Below, one piece after another: positions 17,926 through 25,967 of a stretch of 64,000 nucleotides of DNA; within the stretch, counting starts at the first letter, position 1; the number at the start of each line of letters is the position of its first letter. This DNA comes from CAZUMH01 sp964621645 (GTDB taxonomy: Bacteria; Zhuqueibacterota; QNDG01; JAGLOF01): assembly GCA_964621645.1 (NCBI GenBank), contig CAZUMH010000002.1:1-64000 (forward strand), given 5' to 3'. Made by a program: the position numbers and the translations under genes. The notes under the pieces are model-generated. The model was not told where the DNA came from. It saw only the letters and a program-made list of their open reading frames with translations, and made no database searches.

Positions 17926-18993
17926 ATGATAGGTCTTGAACAGATTCATCAACTGCTGACCCACGCGCAAAAACTCTCTGCTTCGGATATCCATCTGGGA
18001 GCGGGTTATCCTCCGATTGTACGGATCGACGGAAAACTGCAGCCCATCAAGGGACGCGTTCTCAGCAAGGGTGATATGGAAGATATCATTGTCCAGGTGC
18101 TGGATGATTTCCAAATGGAACGGTTCCGCAAGGACATGGAACTGGATTTTGGCTACTCCGTGGAAAACGTGGCTCATTTCCGTGTCAACGTGTTCAATAA
18201 ACTAGGCGGATACGGGATGGCTTTCCGTATAATCCCTGACAAGATACGCTCCCTGGAAGAACTGGGCCTGCCGGTCACCGTGGCGGAAATGTCCCGGCGG
18301 AATGAAGGACTGGTGCTGGTCACGGGGCCCACGGGACACGGTAAATCGACAACTCTGGCGGCGATGATCGACCTGATGAACACCGAACGCCGCTCCCATA
18401 TCATTACCATCGAAGATCCTATCGAATACACGCATAAAGCGAAAAACTGTCTTATCCAGCAGCGTGAGCTGGGGCACCATACTCATTCTTTTTCGGCCGC
18501 TTTGCGCAGCGCCCTTCGGGAAGATCCCGATGTGGTGCTGGTGGGAGAGATGCGCGATCTGGAAACAATCGCCCTGGCTTTGACGGCAGCTGAAACCGGA
18601 CATCTGGTTCTCTCAACCCTGCATACCAGAAACGCTCCTGATACGGTGAACCGTATCATTGACGTATTCCCGGCTGAACAGCAGAGTCAGATCCTGGCTC
18701 AGATCTCAAGCTCACTCCTGGGAATAATTTCACAGCGGCTGATACCGAAGGCCCGGGGAGAGGGAAGGATAGCGGCGACGGAAGTCATGGTGGTTAATCC
18801 GGCAATCCGCAATCTTATCAGGGAGCGCAAGACGCACCAAATTCTTTCCATCATGCAATCCAGCACCTCCAAGGGGATGATGTCGATGGACGATCATCTG
18901 CTGGAACTGTTGAAAAAAGGATTAATTTCCAGAGAATTAGCCCAGAAATATGCTTTGGAGCTGGAACGTTTTGTGCCGAAGACCGGCCGCTGA
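17926..18993 (+). CDS. pilT: Pilus retraction ATPase PilT
   Basis: 355-residue hexameric ATPase that depolymerises pili for twitching and DNA uptake. Walker A is the PilT-type GPTGHGKST (~residue 129-137), with DPDVVLVGEMRDLETI as Asp/Walker B boxes, LVLSTLHTRNAPDTVNRIIDVFP as His box, and the PilT-specific AIRNLIRE motif near residue 290. The zinc insert of PilB is absent. Start ATG 17926 is 3 bases after the secretin stop with a GAGGG site. A strong terminator follows, so it is the last gene of the locus. Confidence 0.95.
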   Translation: MIGLEQIHQLLTHAQKLSASDIHLGAGYPPIVRIDGKLQPIKGRVLSKGDMEDIIVQVLDDFQMERFRKDMELDFGYSVENVAHFRVNVFNKLGGYGMAFRIIPDKIRSLEELGLPVTVAEMSRRNEGLVLVTGPTGHGKSTTLAAMIDLMNTERRSHIITIEDPIEYTHKAKNCLIQQRELGHHTHSFSAALRSALREDPDVVLVGEMRDLETIALALTAAETGHLVLSTLHTRNAPDTVNRIIDVFPAEQQSQILAQISSSLLGIISQRLIPKARGEGRIAATEVMVVNPAIRNLIRERKTHQILSIMQSSTSKGMMSMDDHLLELLKKGLISRELAQKYALELERFVPKTGR

Positions 18994-19027
18994 TACGGCA
19001 ACGATCCCACCCGTCTACAATTTCCGC

Positions 19028-19052
19028 AGGCCTCCTTCCAGGAGGCCTTTTT
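19028..19052 (+). terminator. Intrinsic terminator of the pilus locus
   Basis: AGGCCTCC (19028-19035), loop TTCCA, GGAGGCCT (19041-19048), running into a T-tract (19048-19052). A perfect 8-bp GC-rich stem plus T-run. Confidence 0.92.
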
Positions 19053-19147
19053 GATATTGCCTTCCTCTTGAAACCGCCAAACCAATATTCATTTGCACTG
19101 GGACAGAAAAAAATTACGACTAAATACGGGCTCCCGGGAAAAAGGGC

Positions 19148-19176
19148 TTGACAAACAGATGTAATATTTGTATATT
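19148..19176 (+). promoter_or_regulatory. Sigma-70-type promoter of the trxB operon
   Basis: TTGACA (19148-19153), a 17-base spacer and TATATT (19171-19176): a perfect -35 and a 5/6 -10 at ideal spacing, placed 45 bases before trxB and after the pilT terminator. Confidence 0.85.
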
Positions 19177-19191
19177 CAAAAGTTCGAATAT
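19172..19191 (+). promoter_or_regulatory. Operator-like inverted repeat, probable ArsR-family site
   Basis: ATATTC (19172-19177), 8 bases, GAATAT (19186-19191). The repeat covers the -10 box, and ArsR/SmtB operators are typically AT-rich imperfect palindromes in this position. The operon encodes an ArsR-type repressor two genes later, so autoregulation is likely. Confidence 0.65.
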
Positions 19192-19220
19192 GGGAATATG
19201 CGAATAGCAATGGAGGGGAA

Positions 19221-20162
19221 ATGGCGGATTACGATATCTTCATCATCGGCGGTGGGCCGGGAGGGCTTACCGCAGCACTCTATTCAGGGCGAGCACTGGT
19301 GAGGACCGCTCTTATAGACAAAATGATTCCCGGAGGGCAGATGGTCACCACGGACTGGATTGAGAATTACCCGGGTTTCGATGAAGGTGTCAGCGGCGCG
19401 GAACTGGGCCAGCGTATGGAAAAGCAGGCCCGGCGCTTCGGAGTCAAATTTTTATCCGGAACGGTAACTGATGCTGATTTGCAGAGCAATCCCAAAAAGA
19501 TTTTTACCGGAGATAAGCAATATACTGCCACATCTGTTATTGTTTCCACCGGGACAGACCCCCGTATGCTTAATGTTCCCGGTGAAAAGGAGTACCGGGG
19601 GAAAGGAGTGTCGTACTGCGGCACCTGTGATGCTCCCTTTTTTAAAGATAAAGATGTCCTGGTTGTGGGGGGAGGGAGTACCAGCATGCAGGAAAGTCTG
19701 CATCTGGCCAAGTTTGCCCGGTCGGTGCGCCTGCTCTCACGCCGGCCCCGGATAGAAGAGCTCAAGAGTGAACGCATTTTGATCCAGAAAGTGCAGGATC
19801 ATCCTAAAATCAGTCTGGAACTGCATAAAAGGGTGCTGGAGATAAAGGGTGAACAGAAGGTCAACAGCGTGGTGATTGAAAACCTCGCCACCGGGGAAAT
19901 CCAGACGAATCCGATCGACGGAGTCTTCATCTTCATTGGAGTCATTCCCAATACGGCCTTTTTGCACGGAAAGATTAAGCTCAGCGAAATGAATGAAATA
20001 GTCACGGATGAAGAAATGTGTTCTTCGATACGGGGAGTCTTCGCCGTAGGGGATGTACGCCAGAAGAGCGTGCGGCAGATTTCCACGGCAGTGGGAGACG
20101 GCTCCATCGCTTCCCTGTCAGCGATTCATTATGTGGAACATGCAAAAGCAATCGAGGGGTGA
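19221..20162 (+). CDS. trxB: Thioredoxin reductase
   Basis: 313-residue FAD/NADPH flavoprotein that reduces thioredoxin. The N-terminal FAD-binding motif IGGGPGGLTAALYSGRA, the redox-active disulfide CGTC within YCGTCDAPFF, and the second dinucleotide motif VVGGGSTSMQ are in the right order, and the end motif GVFAVGDVR closes the FAD domain. The active site reads CGTC instead of the common CATC. It heads an operon with an ArsR regulator and thioredoxin. GGAGGGG precedes the ATG. Confidence 0.95.
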   Translation: MADYDIFIIGGGPGGLTAALYSGRALVRTALIDKMIPGGQMVTTDWIENYPGFDEGVSGAELGQRMEKQARRFGVKFLSGTVTDADLQSNPKKIFTGDKQYTATSVIVSTGTDPRMLNVPGEKEYRGKGVSYCGTCDAPFFKDKDVLVVGGGSTSMQESLHLAKFARSVRLLSRRPRIEELKSERILIQKVQDHPKISLELHKRVLEIKGEQKVNSVVIENLATGEIQTNPIDGVFIFIGVIPNTAFLHGKIKLSEMNEIVTDEEMCSSIRGVFAVGDVRQKSVRQISTAVGDGSIASLSAIHYVEHAKAIEG

Positions 20163-20166
20163 TGTC

Positions 20167-20460
20167 ATGGCAGGTGAAAACTTTGAAGAATTCGCTAAAA
20201 TACTTAAGGCGATCGCTCATCCCACCCGGCTCCATCTGCTTCATATGATGTATAACGAATGCCCATGTGTGAGAGATATGGAGTCCGAAGTGGGAGTATC
20301 TCAGCCGAATATCTCCCAGCATCTATCATTGATGAGAAATATCGGTATCGTCAGTTCGGAGCGGGAAGGGAATCAAATGTGTTACAAAATCGAAAACCAG
20401 ACAGTTCGCAACATTTTACAACTTATGTTAAAAAAAGAAAGGAGAAACAACAATGAGTAA
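20167..20460 (+). CDS. ArsR/SmtB-family repressor with CPC motif
   Basis: 97-residue winged-helix regulator from ATG 20167 (GAGGGG upstream). It starts AKILKAIAHPTRLHLLHMM and has the recognition helix VSQPNISQHLSLMRNIGIV. Two cysteines, C32 and C34 in ECPCVRDM, sit where ArsR and related sensors bind metal(loid)s or form redox disulfides. Given its place between trxB and trxA, thiol-redox or arsenic/persulfide-type sensing is plausible; the inducer cannot be read from sequence. The 3' end overlaps trxA by 8 bases. It probably binds the inverted repeat at 19172-19191. Confidence 0.87.
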   Translation: MAGENFEEFAKILKAIAHPTRLHLLHMMYNECPCVRDMESEVGVSQPNISQHLSLMRNIGIVSSEREGNQMCYKIENQTVRNILQLMLKKERRNNNE

Positions 20461-20779
20461 AGAAATAACCTTGACGGACGCCAATTTCAAAAGTGAAGTT
20501 CTGGACTCCGATATTCCCGTGCTGGTGGATTTCTGGGCCAGCTGGTGTGCTCCCTGCCGCATGATTGCCCCGGCTGTTGAGCAGATCGCAGAGGAATATG
20601 CCGGTAAAGCCAAAGTTGGCAAGGTTAATACCGAGGACGTCCCCGGTGTCACGGCGCAGTATGGCATCATCAGCATTCCTACGCTGATCATCTTCAAGGG
20701 TGGCAAACCGGTGGATCAGATCGTCGGAGCCGTTCCCAAAGAGATCATCGCCCAAAAGCTGGACGGCGTTCTTAAATGA
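20453..20779 (+). CDS. trxA: Thioredoxin
   Basis: 108-residue thioredoxin with the WCAPC active site (canonical WCGPC; Ala in place of Gly is a common variant), the cis-Pro region ISIPTLIIFKGG and the usual fold length. It overlaps the repressor gene upstream (AGGAG lies inside that gene) and shares ATGA with the next gene, so translation is coupled. It is the substrate of the TrxB encoded in the same operon. Confidence 0.95.
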   Translation: MSKEITLTDANFKSEVLDSDIPVLVDFWASWCAPCRMIAPAVEQIAEEYAGKAKVGKVNTEDVPGVTAQYGIISIPTLIIFKGGKPVDQIVGAVPKEIIAQKLDGVLK

Positions 20780-20961
20780 CAATTCCCGGGAGAAAAGAGA
20801 TGCTGCGTATTATTATCGGAGCGGGACTGGGTGCGATCCTTGGTTTTCTTTATTACCGGTTTATCGGATGTGCCTCAGGGGCCTGTCCTATCACTAAAAA
20901 TCCATATTCCAGTTCACTCTATGGTGCTGTCATGGGTGCGTTGATCGGATCTAGCTTGTAA
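20776..20961 (+). CDS. DUF6132-type small membrane protein
   Basis: 61 residues. Two hydrophobic segments (about 10-27 and 47-60) flank a cysteine-bearing loop, GCASGACPITKNP, as in DUF6132 proteins that occur beside thioredoxin and rhodanese-type genes. The ATG overlaps the trxA stop (ATGA); an internal ATG at 20800 is an alternative. The function is unknown; the context suggests a thiol or sulfur role. Confidence 0.72.
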   Translation: MTIPGRKEMLRIIIGAGLGAILGFLYYRFIGCASGACPITKNPYSSSLYGAVMGALIGSSL

Positions 20962-20973
20962 AAGGAGAAAACA

Positions 20974-21198
20974 ATGCCCATTTTTGAGTATACCTGCGAG
21001 AAATGCGGCAAGACGACCGAATTTCTCGTGCGTTCAGAAAAAGATGAATTGGTCTGTTCCTGTGGAAGCAAAAATCTGAAGAAGAAATTTTCCGCTTTTG
21101 CTGTTTCTGATGGCGGAATGTCTGCTTCGGGAGGCTGTGCTGACGGCAGCTGCGGGCTGCCTTCTTCGCCATGTGCTTCCGGCATGTGCGGTCTATAA
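20974..21198 (+). CDS. FmdB-family zinc-ribbon protein
   Basis: 74 residues. It begins MPIFEYTCEKCGK, the FmdB/CxxC putative-regulatory signature, with cysteine pairs C8/C11 and C28/C30 likely to bind zinc. The C-terminal tail is rich in Gly, Ser and Cys (GCADGSCG, SPCASGMCG), giving an unusual number of cysteines for so short a protein. AAAGGAG precedes the ATG. Role unknown; it is the last gene before a terminator. Confidence 0.8.
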   Translation: MPIFEYTCEKCGKTTEFLVRSEKDELVCSCGSKNLKKKFSAFAVSDGGMSASGGCADGSCGLPSSPCASGMCGL

Positions 21199-21248
21199 TC
21201 GCCACATCTCTCGGCTAAGAGTTGAGAGGGGACATTCTGTGTGAGTTG

Positions 21249-21292
21249 CGCCGCCGGGTGATGACCATTATGTGTTGGCCGGCGGCGTTTTT
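21249..21292 (+). terminator. Terminator between the redox operon and the OsmC gene
   Basis: CGCCGCCGG (21249-21257) and CCGGCGGCG (21279-21287) form a perfect 9-bp stem with a 21-base loop, followed by TTTTT (21288-21292). Confidence 0.8.
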
Positions 21293-21329
21293 CAATCGGA
21301 ATCCGTTGTACAACGATGAGGTGCTGAAT

Positions 21330-21758
21330 ATGAAGGTTACCGTTAAACAGCTGAAGGGATTGACCTTTGCGGCCAAAGGTGAAAGTAATCACTGGCTTAT
21401 GATGGATAACGCCGAGGAAAAGGGGGGATCCGGGGCGGGTTCCAGACCCATGGAACTCATCCTGATGGGTCTCGGAGGATGCACGGGAATGGACGTGGCC
21501 TTTATCCTGAAAAAGAGCCGGGTTGCCTATGATTATCTCGAGGTTGAGCTGGAAGGGAAACAGGCTGAGAGTATCCCCCGGGTTTATGAGGAGATAACAA
21601 TCAGGTTCATCATAGGCGGGCGTAATATACCGGAGAATAAGGTGAAACAGGCTATTGATCTGTCAGCTGAAAAGTACTGTTCCGTCTCCAAGATGCTGGA
21701 AAAGTCAGTAAAGATAAACCATGACTACCGTATCGTCGAGGAGGAGCAGGCTCAGTGA
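21330..21758 (+). CDS. OsmC/YhfA-family protein
   Basis: 142 residues from ATG 21330 (GAGG about 8 bases upstream). The pattern RPMELILMGLGGCTGMDVAFILKK carries the first conserved Cys of the OsmC fold, and EKYCSVSKML carries the second. These two cysteines form the thiol peroxidase site in OsmC/Ohr enzymes. It is closest to the YhfA-like branch rather than classical Ohr. The frame is open upstream to 21222 but that part reads through the terminator. The end overlaps the amidase gene by 4 bases. Confidence 0.85.
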   Translation: MKVTVKQLKGLTFAAKGESNHWLMMDNAEEKGGSGAGSRPMELILMGLGGCTGMDVAFILKKSRVAYDYLEVELEGKQAESIPRVYEEITIRFIIGGRNIPENKVKQAIDLSAEKYCSVSKMLEKSVKINHDYRIVEEEQAQ

Positions 21759-22537
21759 GAATCGCTCTCTCGCAGATGACTGTTATCAAGGGTGAGCCGG
21801 AAGCAAACCTGGCGCGGGCAGCCTCCGCCGTCAGGCGGGCCGCGGATGCCGGCTGTAATCTCATCCTTTTGCCGGAATTCTGGGCCGTGGGGTTCGATAT
21901 CAAGCGGATTAAATCCATGGCTGATCCCCTGGAAAGCGGAGTATTCGCCCAAATGTGCCGTTGGGCCAGGGATTTTTCTTTGGCAGTGGCGGGCACGCAT
22001 CCCCGCTTGGATAAAGATAAGGTATATAATACAGCAGTCCTCTACTCCGATCAAGGCGAACTGCTGGGCAGTTATGACAAGATGCATCTCTTCTCTCCCA
22101 TGCAGGAGCACCGTTACCTTGCTCCAGGCCCGGTAATGCCCTCTCCGGTTTCGACTCCCTGGGGACAAATCGGGCTGGTTACCTGTTTCGATCTGAGATT
22201 CCCGGAACCGGTCCGGCGGCTGGCGCTTGCGGGGGCTAATGTGATTCTCATCCCGGCCTACTGGCCCCAGCCCCGTCTGCCCCACTGGTCCCTGCTCCTG
22301 CGCGCCAGAGCTTTGGAAAATCAAGTGTTCATGGCGGGATGCAACCGCGCTTCTGATCCGGGGGAGCGGGAATTCGGTCTCTCGGCCTGCATAGATCCGG
22401 CTGGAGAAGTGGTGGCGGAGGCGGGATTTACCGAACTGTTGCTTGTGACCGATATCGATCTGGACAGAGTGACACGTATCCGGAAAGAATTTCCCGTTCT
22501 TTCAGCCAGGAGAAGCGGGATCTACGGAAATTTTTAA
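21755..22537 (+). CDS. Carbon-nitrogen hydrolase (nitrilase superfamily, Nit/omega-amidase-like)
   Basis: 260 residues from GTG 21755, which overlaps the OsmC gene stop. The catalytic triad is complete: Glu41 in LLPEFW, Lys109 in YDKMHLF and Cys144 in LVTCFDLRFPE, together with NVILIPAYWP and RARALENQVFMAGCNR. The CFDLRFPE motif is typical of Nit1/Nit2-like omega-amidases and YafV. The substrate is probably a small amide such as a 2-oxo acid amide or deaminated glutathione; the exact one is not determinable. Confidence 0.85.
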   Translation: MRIALSQMTVIKGEPEANLARAASAVRRAADAGCNLILLPEFWAVGFDIKRIKSMADPLESGVFAQMCRWARDFSLAVAGTHPRLDKDKVYNTAVLYSDQGELLGSYDKMHLFSPMQEHRYLAPGPVMPSPVSTPWGQIGLVTCFDLRFPEPVRRLALAGANVILIPAYWPQPRLPHWSLLLRARALENQVFMAGCNRASDPGEREFGLSACIDPAGEVVAEAGFTELLLVTDIDLDRVTRIRKEFPVLSARRSGIYGNF

Positions 22538-22596
22538 ATCCCTCGTTTCATTGCAGCATCGTTATCTTTCTTCCGATTTAGGAACGACACTGCCAT

Positions 22597-22622
22597 CGGA
22601 AAAATCTGTCTTCCGTTTTTCC
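22597..22622 (+). terminator. Weak terminator candidate after the amidase gene
   Basis: GGAAAAA (22598-22604) can pair with TTTTTCC (22616-22622). CGGAA (22597-22601) can instead pair with TTCCG (22611-22615), followed by T5, or ATCGGAA (22595-22601) can pair with the upstream TTCCGAT (22571-22577). The structures are mutually exclusive and individually weak. Confidence 0.35.
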
Positions 22623-22782
22623 TTCCACATCAGATCAAATACATTGATACACCATTATCTCAATAGGAATAGCAGGTTAACTGAGTAATCCACACTGCTT
22701 GACGTGTATTCATTCACCTCTGCGTCCATCAGAACAACAGCCATGAACCAAAGTGGATTTTTATTTTTTACGCTGTAGCTCC

Positions 22783-22798
22783 TGGCATGGGGTTTGCG
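22783..22798 (+). promoter_or_regulatory. Sigma-54 (RpoN) promoter of the chemosensory cluster
   Basis: TGGCATGGGGTTTGCG matches TGGCAYR-N4-TTGCW with the invariant GG and GC at the required 12-base distance and only the last base off. It would start transcription near 22809, about 100 bases before the first gene. A sigma-54 promoter requires an AAA+ enhancer-binding activator, which is not encoded in this window. Confidence 0.75.
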
Positions 22799-22908
22799 AA
22801 TAACACGGCAGAGCAAAATTGCATGATTTTTCGGGAAATAGATTACCTTTTGTAATCATTCTATTCATTTTGAAAGTGGATCAAAATGGTGATAGAGGAG
22901 GAACAGAA

Positions 22909-23286
22909 GTGGCTTCAAAAATCCTAATCGTTGATGACGATGCGGGGATCCGCCTTCTTTTATCCAAATTTCTCCAGCGGCAGGGATTCGAGATCATTAC
23001 TGCTGAGGATGGATTGGAAGGGGTGGAGATGGCCAAGGAGCATCACCCTGATTTGGTGCTGCTGGATGTTGTCATGCCACGCATGAATGGACTGACAGCG
23101 GCGCGTCTGATCAAATTCTACAAGCCGCTTAGTGATGTACCCATCATTTTTCTCACCGCAAAAGACGCCCAGAAAGAGATCGATTTAGCTGAGGCGGCCC
23201 GGGCGGATGTTTACATCACTAAACCATTTGATGTGCGGCAGGTTGTGGAAGTGGTCACCGAAATGCTGATGCCCTCTCCAGTCTGA
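22909..23286 (+). CDS. Single-domain response regulator (CheY-like)
   Basis: 125 residues from GTG 22909, chosen because GGAGG lies 7 bases upstream; the frame is open to 22819 without a ribosome site. All receiver residues are visible: VDDD, the acceptor Asp in LVLLDVVMP, Thr in FLTAKD, and Lys in TKPF. No output domain. It is the first gene after the sigma-54 promoter and is likely the CheY of the system, phosphorylated by the CheA at 28034. It resembles the receiver at 1385 in the pilus locus. Confidence 0.9.
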   Translation: MASKILIVDDDAGIRLLLSKFLQRQGFEIITAEDGLEGVEMAKEHHPDLVLLDVVMPRMNGLTAARLIKFYKPLSDVPIIFLTAKDAQKEIDLAEAARADVYITKPFDVRQVVEVVTEMLMPSPV

Positions 23287-23376
23287 ACCGACATTCAACA
23301 GGAGCGGTCCGGCCTGATGTCGTCCGCTTCGCTGAAAAGGCGATTCCGATTTCCAGCCTGAATTGGAGGACGGTGC

Positions 23377-23865
23377 ATGTCCGATAGAGAGAAAGTACTT
23401 CTTTTTTATGTCCAGAAACAGTGTTTTGCATTGCGGCTGCCTTTGGTCGAGCGCATTACCATGTCGGCCCAGATAACACCGCTGCCTCAGGCCCCGAAGA
23501 TTGTCCTGGGAGTCATCGATGTGCAGGGGGATATTTTCCCTGTAATCGATACCAGAAAAAGATTCAGTATGAAAACCAAGAATGTGGGGATGAACGATTA
23601 TTTTATCATCGGTAAAACGGGTAATCGAAAGGTTGCCCTCCTGGTCGATAATATAGGAGAGATTGAGACGGTGACCAGTGACGATATCATCGATGGCGAG
23701 GATATCCTGCCTAAGACTGGTCCTGTGGAAGGAGCCTTAAAATTGCGCGGAGATATTATTTTCATTCACGATCTGGAAAAGTGCCTGTCACTGAATGAGG
23801 AACGGCAGCTCAGCCGAGCCTTGAAAAAATCGAATCTCACAACCGGAACGAAAGAACAAAAATGA
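23377..23865 (+). CDS. cheW: CheW-like coupling protein
   Basis: 162 residues forming one CheW/SH3-like domain: LLFYVQKQCFALRLPLVERI, the GVIDVQGDIFPVIDTRKRF core and VALLVDNIGEI. It couples chemoreceptors to CheA. GGAGG precedes the ATG. The end overlaps the cheR start (ATGA). It is one of two CheW-type genes in the cluster; this one lacks the long N-terminal extension of the other. Confidence 0.9.
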   Translation: MSDREKVLLFYVQKQCFALRLPLVERITMSAQITPLPQAPKIVLGVIDVQGDIFPVIDTRKRFSMKTKNVGMNDYFIIGKTGNRKVALLVDNIGEIETVTSDDIIDGEDILPKTGPVEGALKLRGDIIFIHDLEKCLSLNEERQLSRALKKSNLTTGTKEQK

Positions 23866-25358
23866 GTAACCACGTTCATAGCACCGTTATCGATCAGCTT
23901 AGTGAGCACTTAAGTAAACATATGGGCCTTTACTTCCAGAAAGAACGACGTCTGGACTTGCTGCGGGGGATTCGGGAGGCGTCGGAAGTATTCGGCTTTC
24001 AGGATGTTGAGACATTTATTCACTGGATCATGTCCACCGAGTTGAATCAGCGTCAAGTAGAAGTTTTGGCCCGTTTCCTGACCGTCGGCGAAACCTATTT
24101 TATGAGGGAGAAGAGAGTTTTTGAGGCTTTGGATAGTCAAATCATCCCTGATCTCTTGCGGGAACGCAGGATGAAAGAAAGCTCTATTAACATCTGGAGC
24201 GCCGGATGCTGTACCGGTGAGGAGCCTTACTCGGTGGCGATCATGCTTGATCAGCTCATCCCGGATATTCAGGCGTGGAACATCTCAATCCTCGGGACGG
24301 ATATCAATCCCTTATTTCTGCAGAAAGCGAATCGCGGCATTTATACTGAATGGTCCTTCAGGGGGACACCGGCCAGCATCAGGGAGAGATATTTCAAGAA
24401 GGTCGGGAGCCGGGAATTCATGATCATTGATCGAATAAAACAGATGATCCACTTTTCCTATCTTAATTTGGCCAAAGATCCGTTCCGTACCAGCGGCATC
24501 GGCCCGGAACCGATGGATATCATCTTCTGCCGCAATGTTCTCATGTATTTCAAACCGGATCGCGTTGAAGAGATCGTCAATAAATTCTATGACGTCCTCA
24601 ATGAGGACGGCTGGCTTATCGTGGGCCCCAGTGAATCGGCTCATATATATTTCTCGAAATATGAGAGCGTGGAGTTCCCGGGAGCGATTCTCTTCCGCAA
24701 GAGCCTTAAACCGAAGAATAAACCCGAGAAAATTATCAGGCGCCAGAAGAAAAAGGCCATCTACCATACTCTGCCCACAGTCAAGAAAAAGGTTGCCAGG
24801 CCCGCGCTGAAGCCCGCTCTCCGTGCTGAACCGGAGAAAACCAAATCAGAAAAGAAACAGGTTTTCAGTCAGGCATTGCAATATTACCGTGAGAAAAAAT
24901 ATCAAGCTGTTGCGGAGGCGGTGGAACAATTCCTCACCATAAGCACCAATCCGGATATAAGAATGATGCTGCTTCTGTCCAAGGCGTATGCCAACCTGGG
25001 GCGCCTGGAACAGGCGATGAACTGGTGCACCAAAGCCATTAACCATGACAAACTGAATCCTCGCTGCTATCATCTGCAAGGGTCTCTTTTCCAGGAACAG
25101 GACCGACTGGAAGAGGCCGCGCAATCGTATCAGAGAGTCCTCTATCTAAATCCCGATTATCCCATGGCTCATTTCATGCTGGGGAATGTATGCAGGCAGC
25201 AGGGGAAGGTACGTGAATCCAATAAATATTTCAGCAATGTACTCTCGCTTTTAAACGCTCAGGATAAAGACTCCCTGTTACCGGATGCGGAAGGCATTAC
25301 GGTAGGAGGGATGCTTGAATGCATTAAATCGATGATGAATGGAGAATATCAGGGATGA
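23862..25358 (+). CDS. cheR: CheR methyltransferase with C-terminal TPR repeats
   Basis: 498 residues. An N-terminal helical CheR domain (to ~80) is followed by the SAM-dependent methyltransferase with IWSAGCCTGEEPYSVAIML, GTDINP and IIFCRNVLMYF. It methylates receptor glutamates. A basic linker (~280-325) leads to about three TPR units (~325-450: QALQYYREKKYQAVAEAVEQF, AKAYANLGRLEQAMNWCTKAI, AAQSYQRVLYLNPDYPMAHF). TPR-bearing CheR proteins are typical of non-flagellar or pilus-linked chemosensory systems (FrzF-like). It overlaps cheW genes at both ends by 4 bases. Confidence 0.93.
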   Translation: MSNHVHSTVIDQLSEHLSKHMGLYFQKERRLDLLRGIREASEVFGFQDVETFIHWIMSTELNQRQVEVLARFLTVGETYFMREKRVFEALDSQIIPDLLRERRMKESSINIWSAGCCTGEEPYSVAIMLDQLIPDIQAWNISILGTDINPLFLQKANRGIYTEWSFRGTPASIRERYFKKVGSREFMIIDRIKQMIHFSYLNLAKDPFRTSGIGPEPMDIIFCRNVLMYFKPDRVEEIVNKFYDVLNEDGWLIVGPSESAHIYFSKYESVEFPGAILFRKSLKPKNKPEKIIRRQKKKAIYHTLPTVKKKVARPALKPALRAEPEKTKSEKKQVFSQALQYYREKKYQAVAEAVEQFLTISTNPDIRMMLLLSKAYANLGRLEQAMNWCTKAINHDKLNPRCYHLQGSLFQEQDRLEEAAQSYQRVLYLNPDYPMAHFMLGNVCRQQGKVRESNKYFSNVLSLLNAQDKDSLLPDAEGITVGGMLECIKSMMNGEYQG

Positions 25359-25948
25359 AGGGAAAAGAGAGCAAGACGAAGAAAAAAGACAGCGGTCTGC
25401 TCGAAAATTTGCGGGACACCCTTGCCGTAAATCAGGAAGATGAAGAAAAGCTGCTGGAGCAGCGGGCCAAGGAGCTGGCCGAAGTTCGCAAAGACGAGGA
25501 TATCGATGAAGATTCTTTAAGTGTGATCCAATTTGACCTCGCTTATGAACGCTACGGTATTGAATCGTGCTGGGTACGGGAAGTCTATCCCCTAAAGGAA
25601 CTCACTCCGGTACCTTGCACTCCAGATTTCATTCTCGGTATAACCAGCATCCGCGGACAGATCATATCAATTATGGATCTGAAGCGTTTTTTCGATCTTC
25701 CCACCAAAGGTCTGACGGATCTTAATCGGGTCCTGGTATTGAGAAATGATGAGATGATTTTCGGCATTCTGGCCGATTCAATCTACGGAGTGAGGAGTGT
25801 GCGGGAGGATGACCTGTTGGATCGTCCGGCAGCCGGTGGAAAGATCAGCAATGATTATATAATGGGTGTCACGGAAGATCAGCTGATTGTGCTGGACGGC
25901 AGAAAGATATTAAGCGATCAGAAGATTTTAATCTATGACGAGGGATAA
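25355..25948 (+). CDS. CheW-domain protein with charged N-terminal extension
   Basis: 197 residues. The first ~55 are highly charged (KGKESKTKKKD; EKLLEQRAKELAEVRKDEDIDED), and the rest is a CheW domain (IQFDLAYERYGIESCWVREVYPL, LGITSIRGQIISIMDLKRFF, MGVTEDQLIVLDGRKIL). A second scaffold protein of the array. Overlap of 4 bases with cheR indicates coupling. Confidence 0.9.
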   Translation: MKGKESKTKKKDSGLLENLRDTLAVNQEDEEKLLEQRAKELAEVRKDEDIDEDSLSVIQFDLAYERYGIESCWVREVYPLKELTPVPCTPDFILGITSIRGQIISIMDLKRFFDLPTKGLTDLNRVLVLRNDEMIFGILADSIYGVRSVREDDLLDRPAAGGKISNDYIMGVTEDQLIVLDGRKILSDQKILIYDEG

Positions 25949-25967
25949 ATTGTACAGGGAGAGTACA

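Larger units (their letters stand above)
22538..22908. other. Intergenic region before the chemosensory cluster
   Basis: 371 bases. It holds a weak terminator-like cluster of alternative pairings (22571-22622) and the sigma-54 promoter at 22783-22798. About 110 bases of leader lead to the first receiver gene. I see no gene here. Confidence 0.6.
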
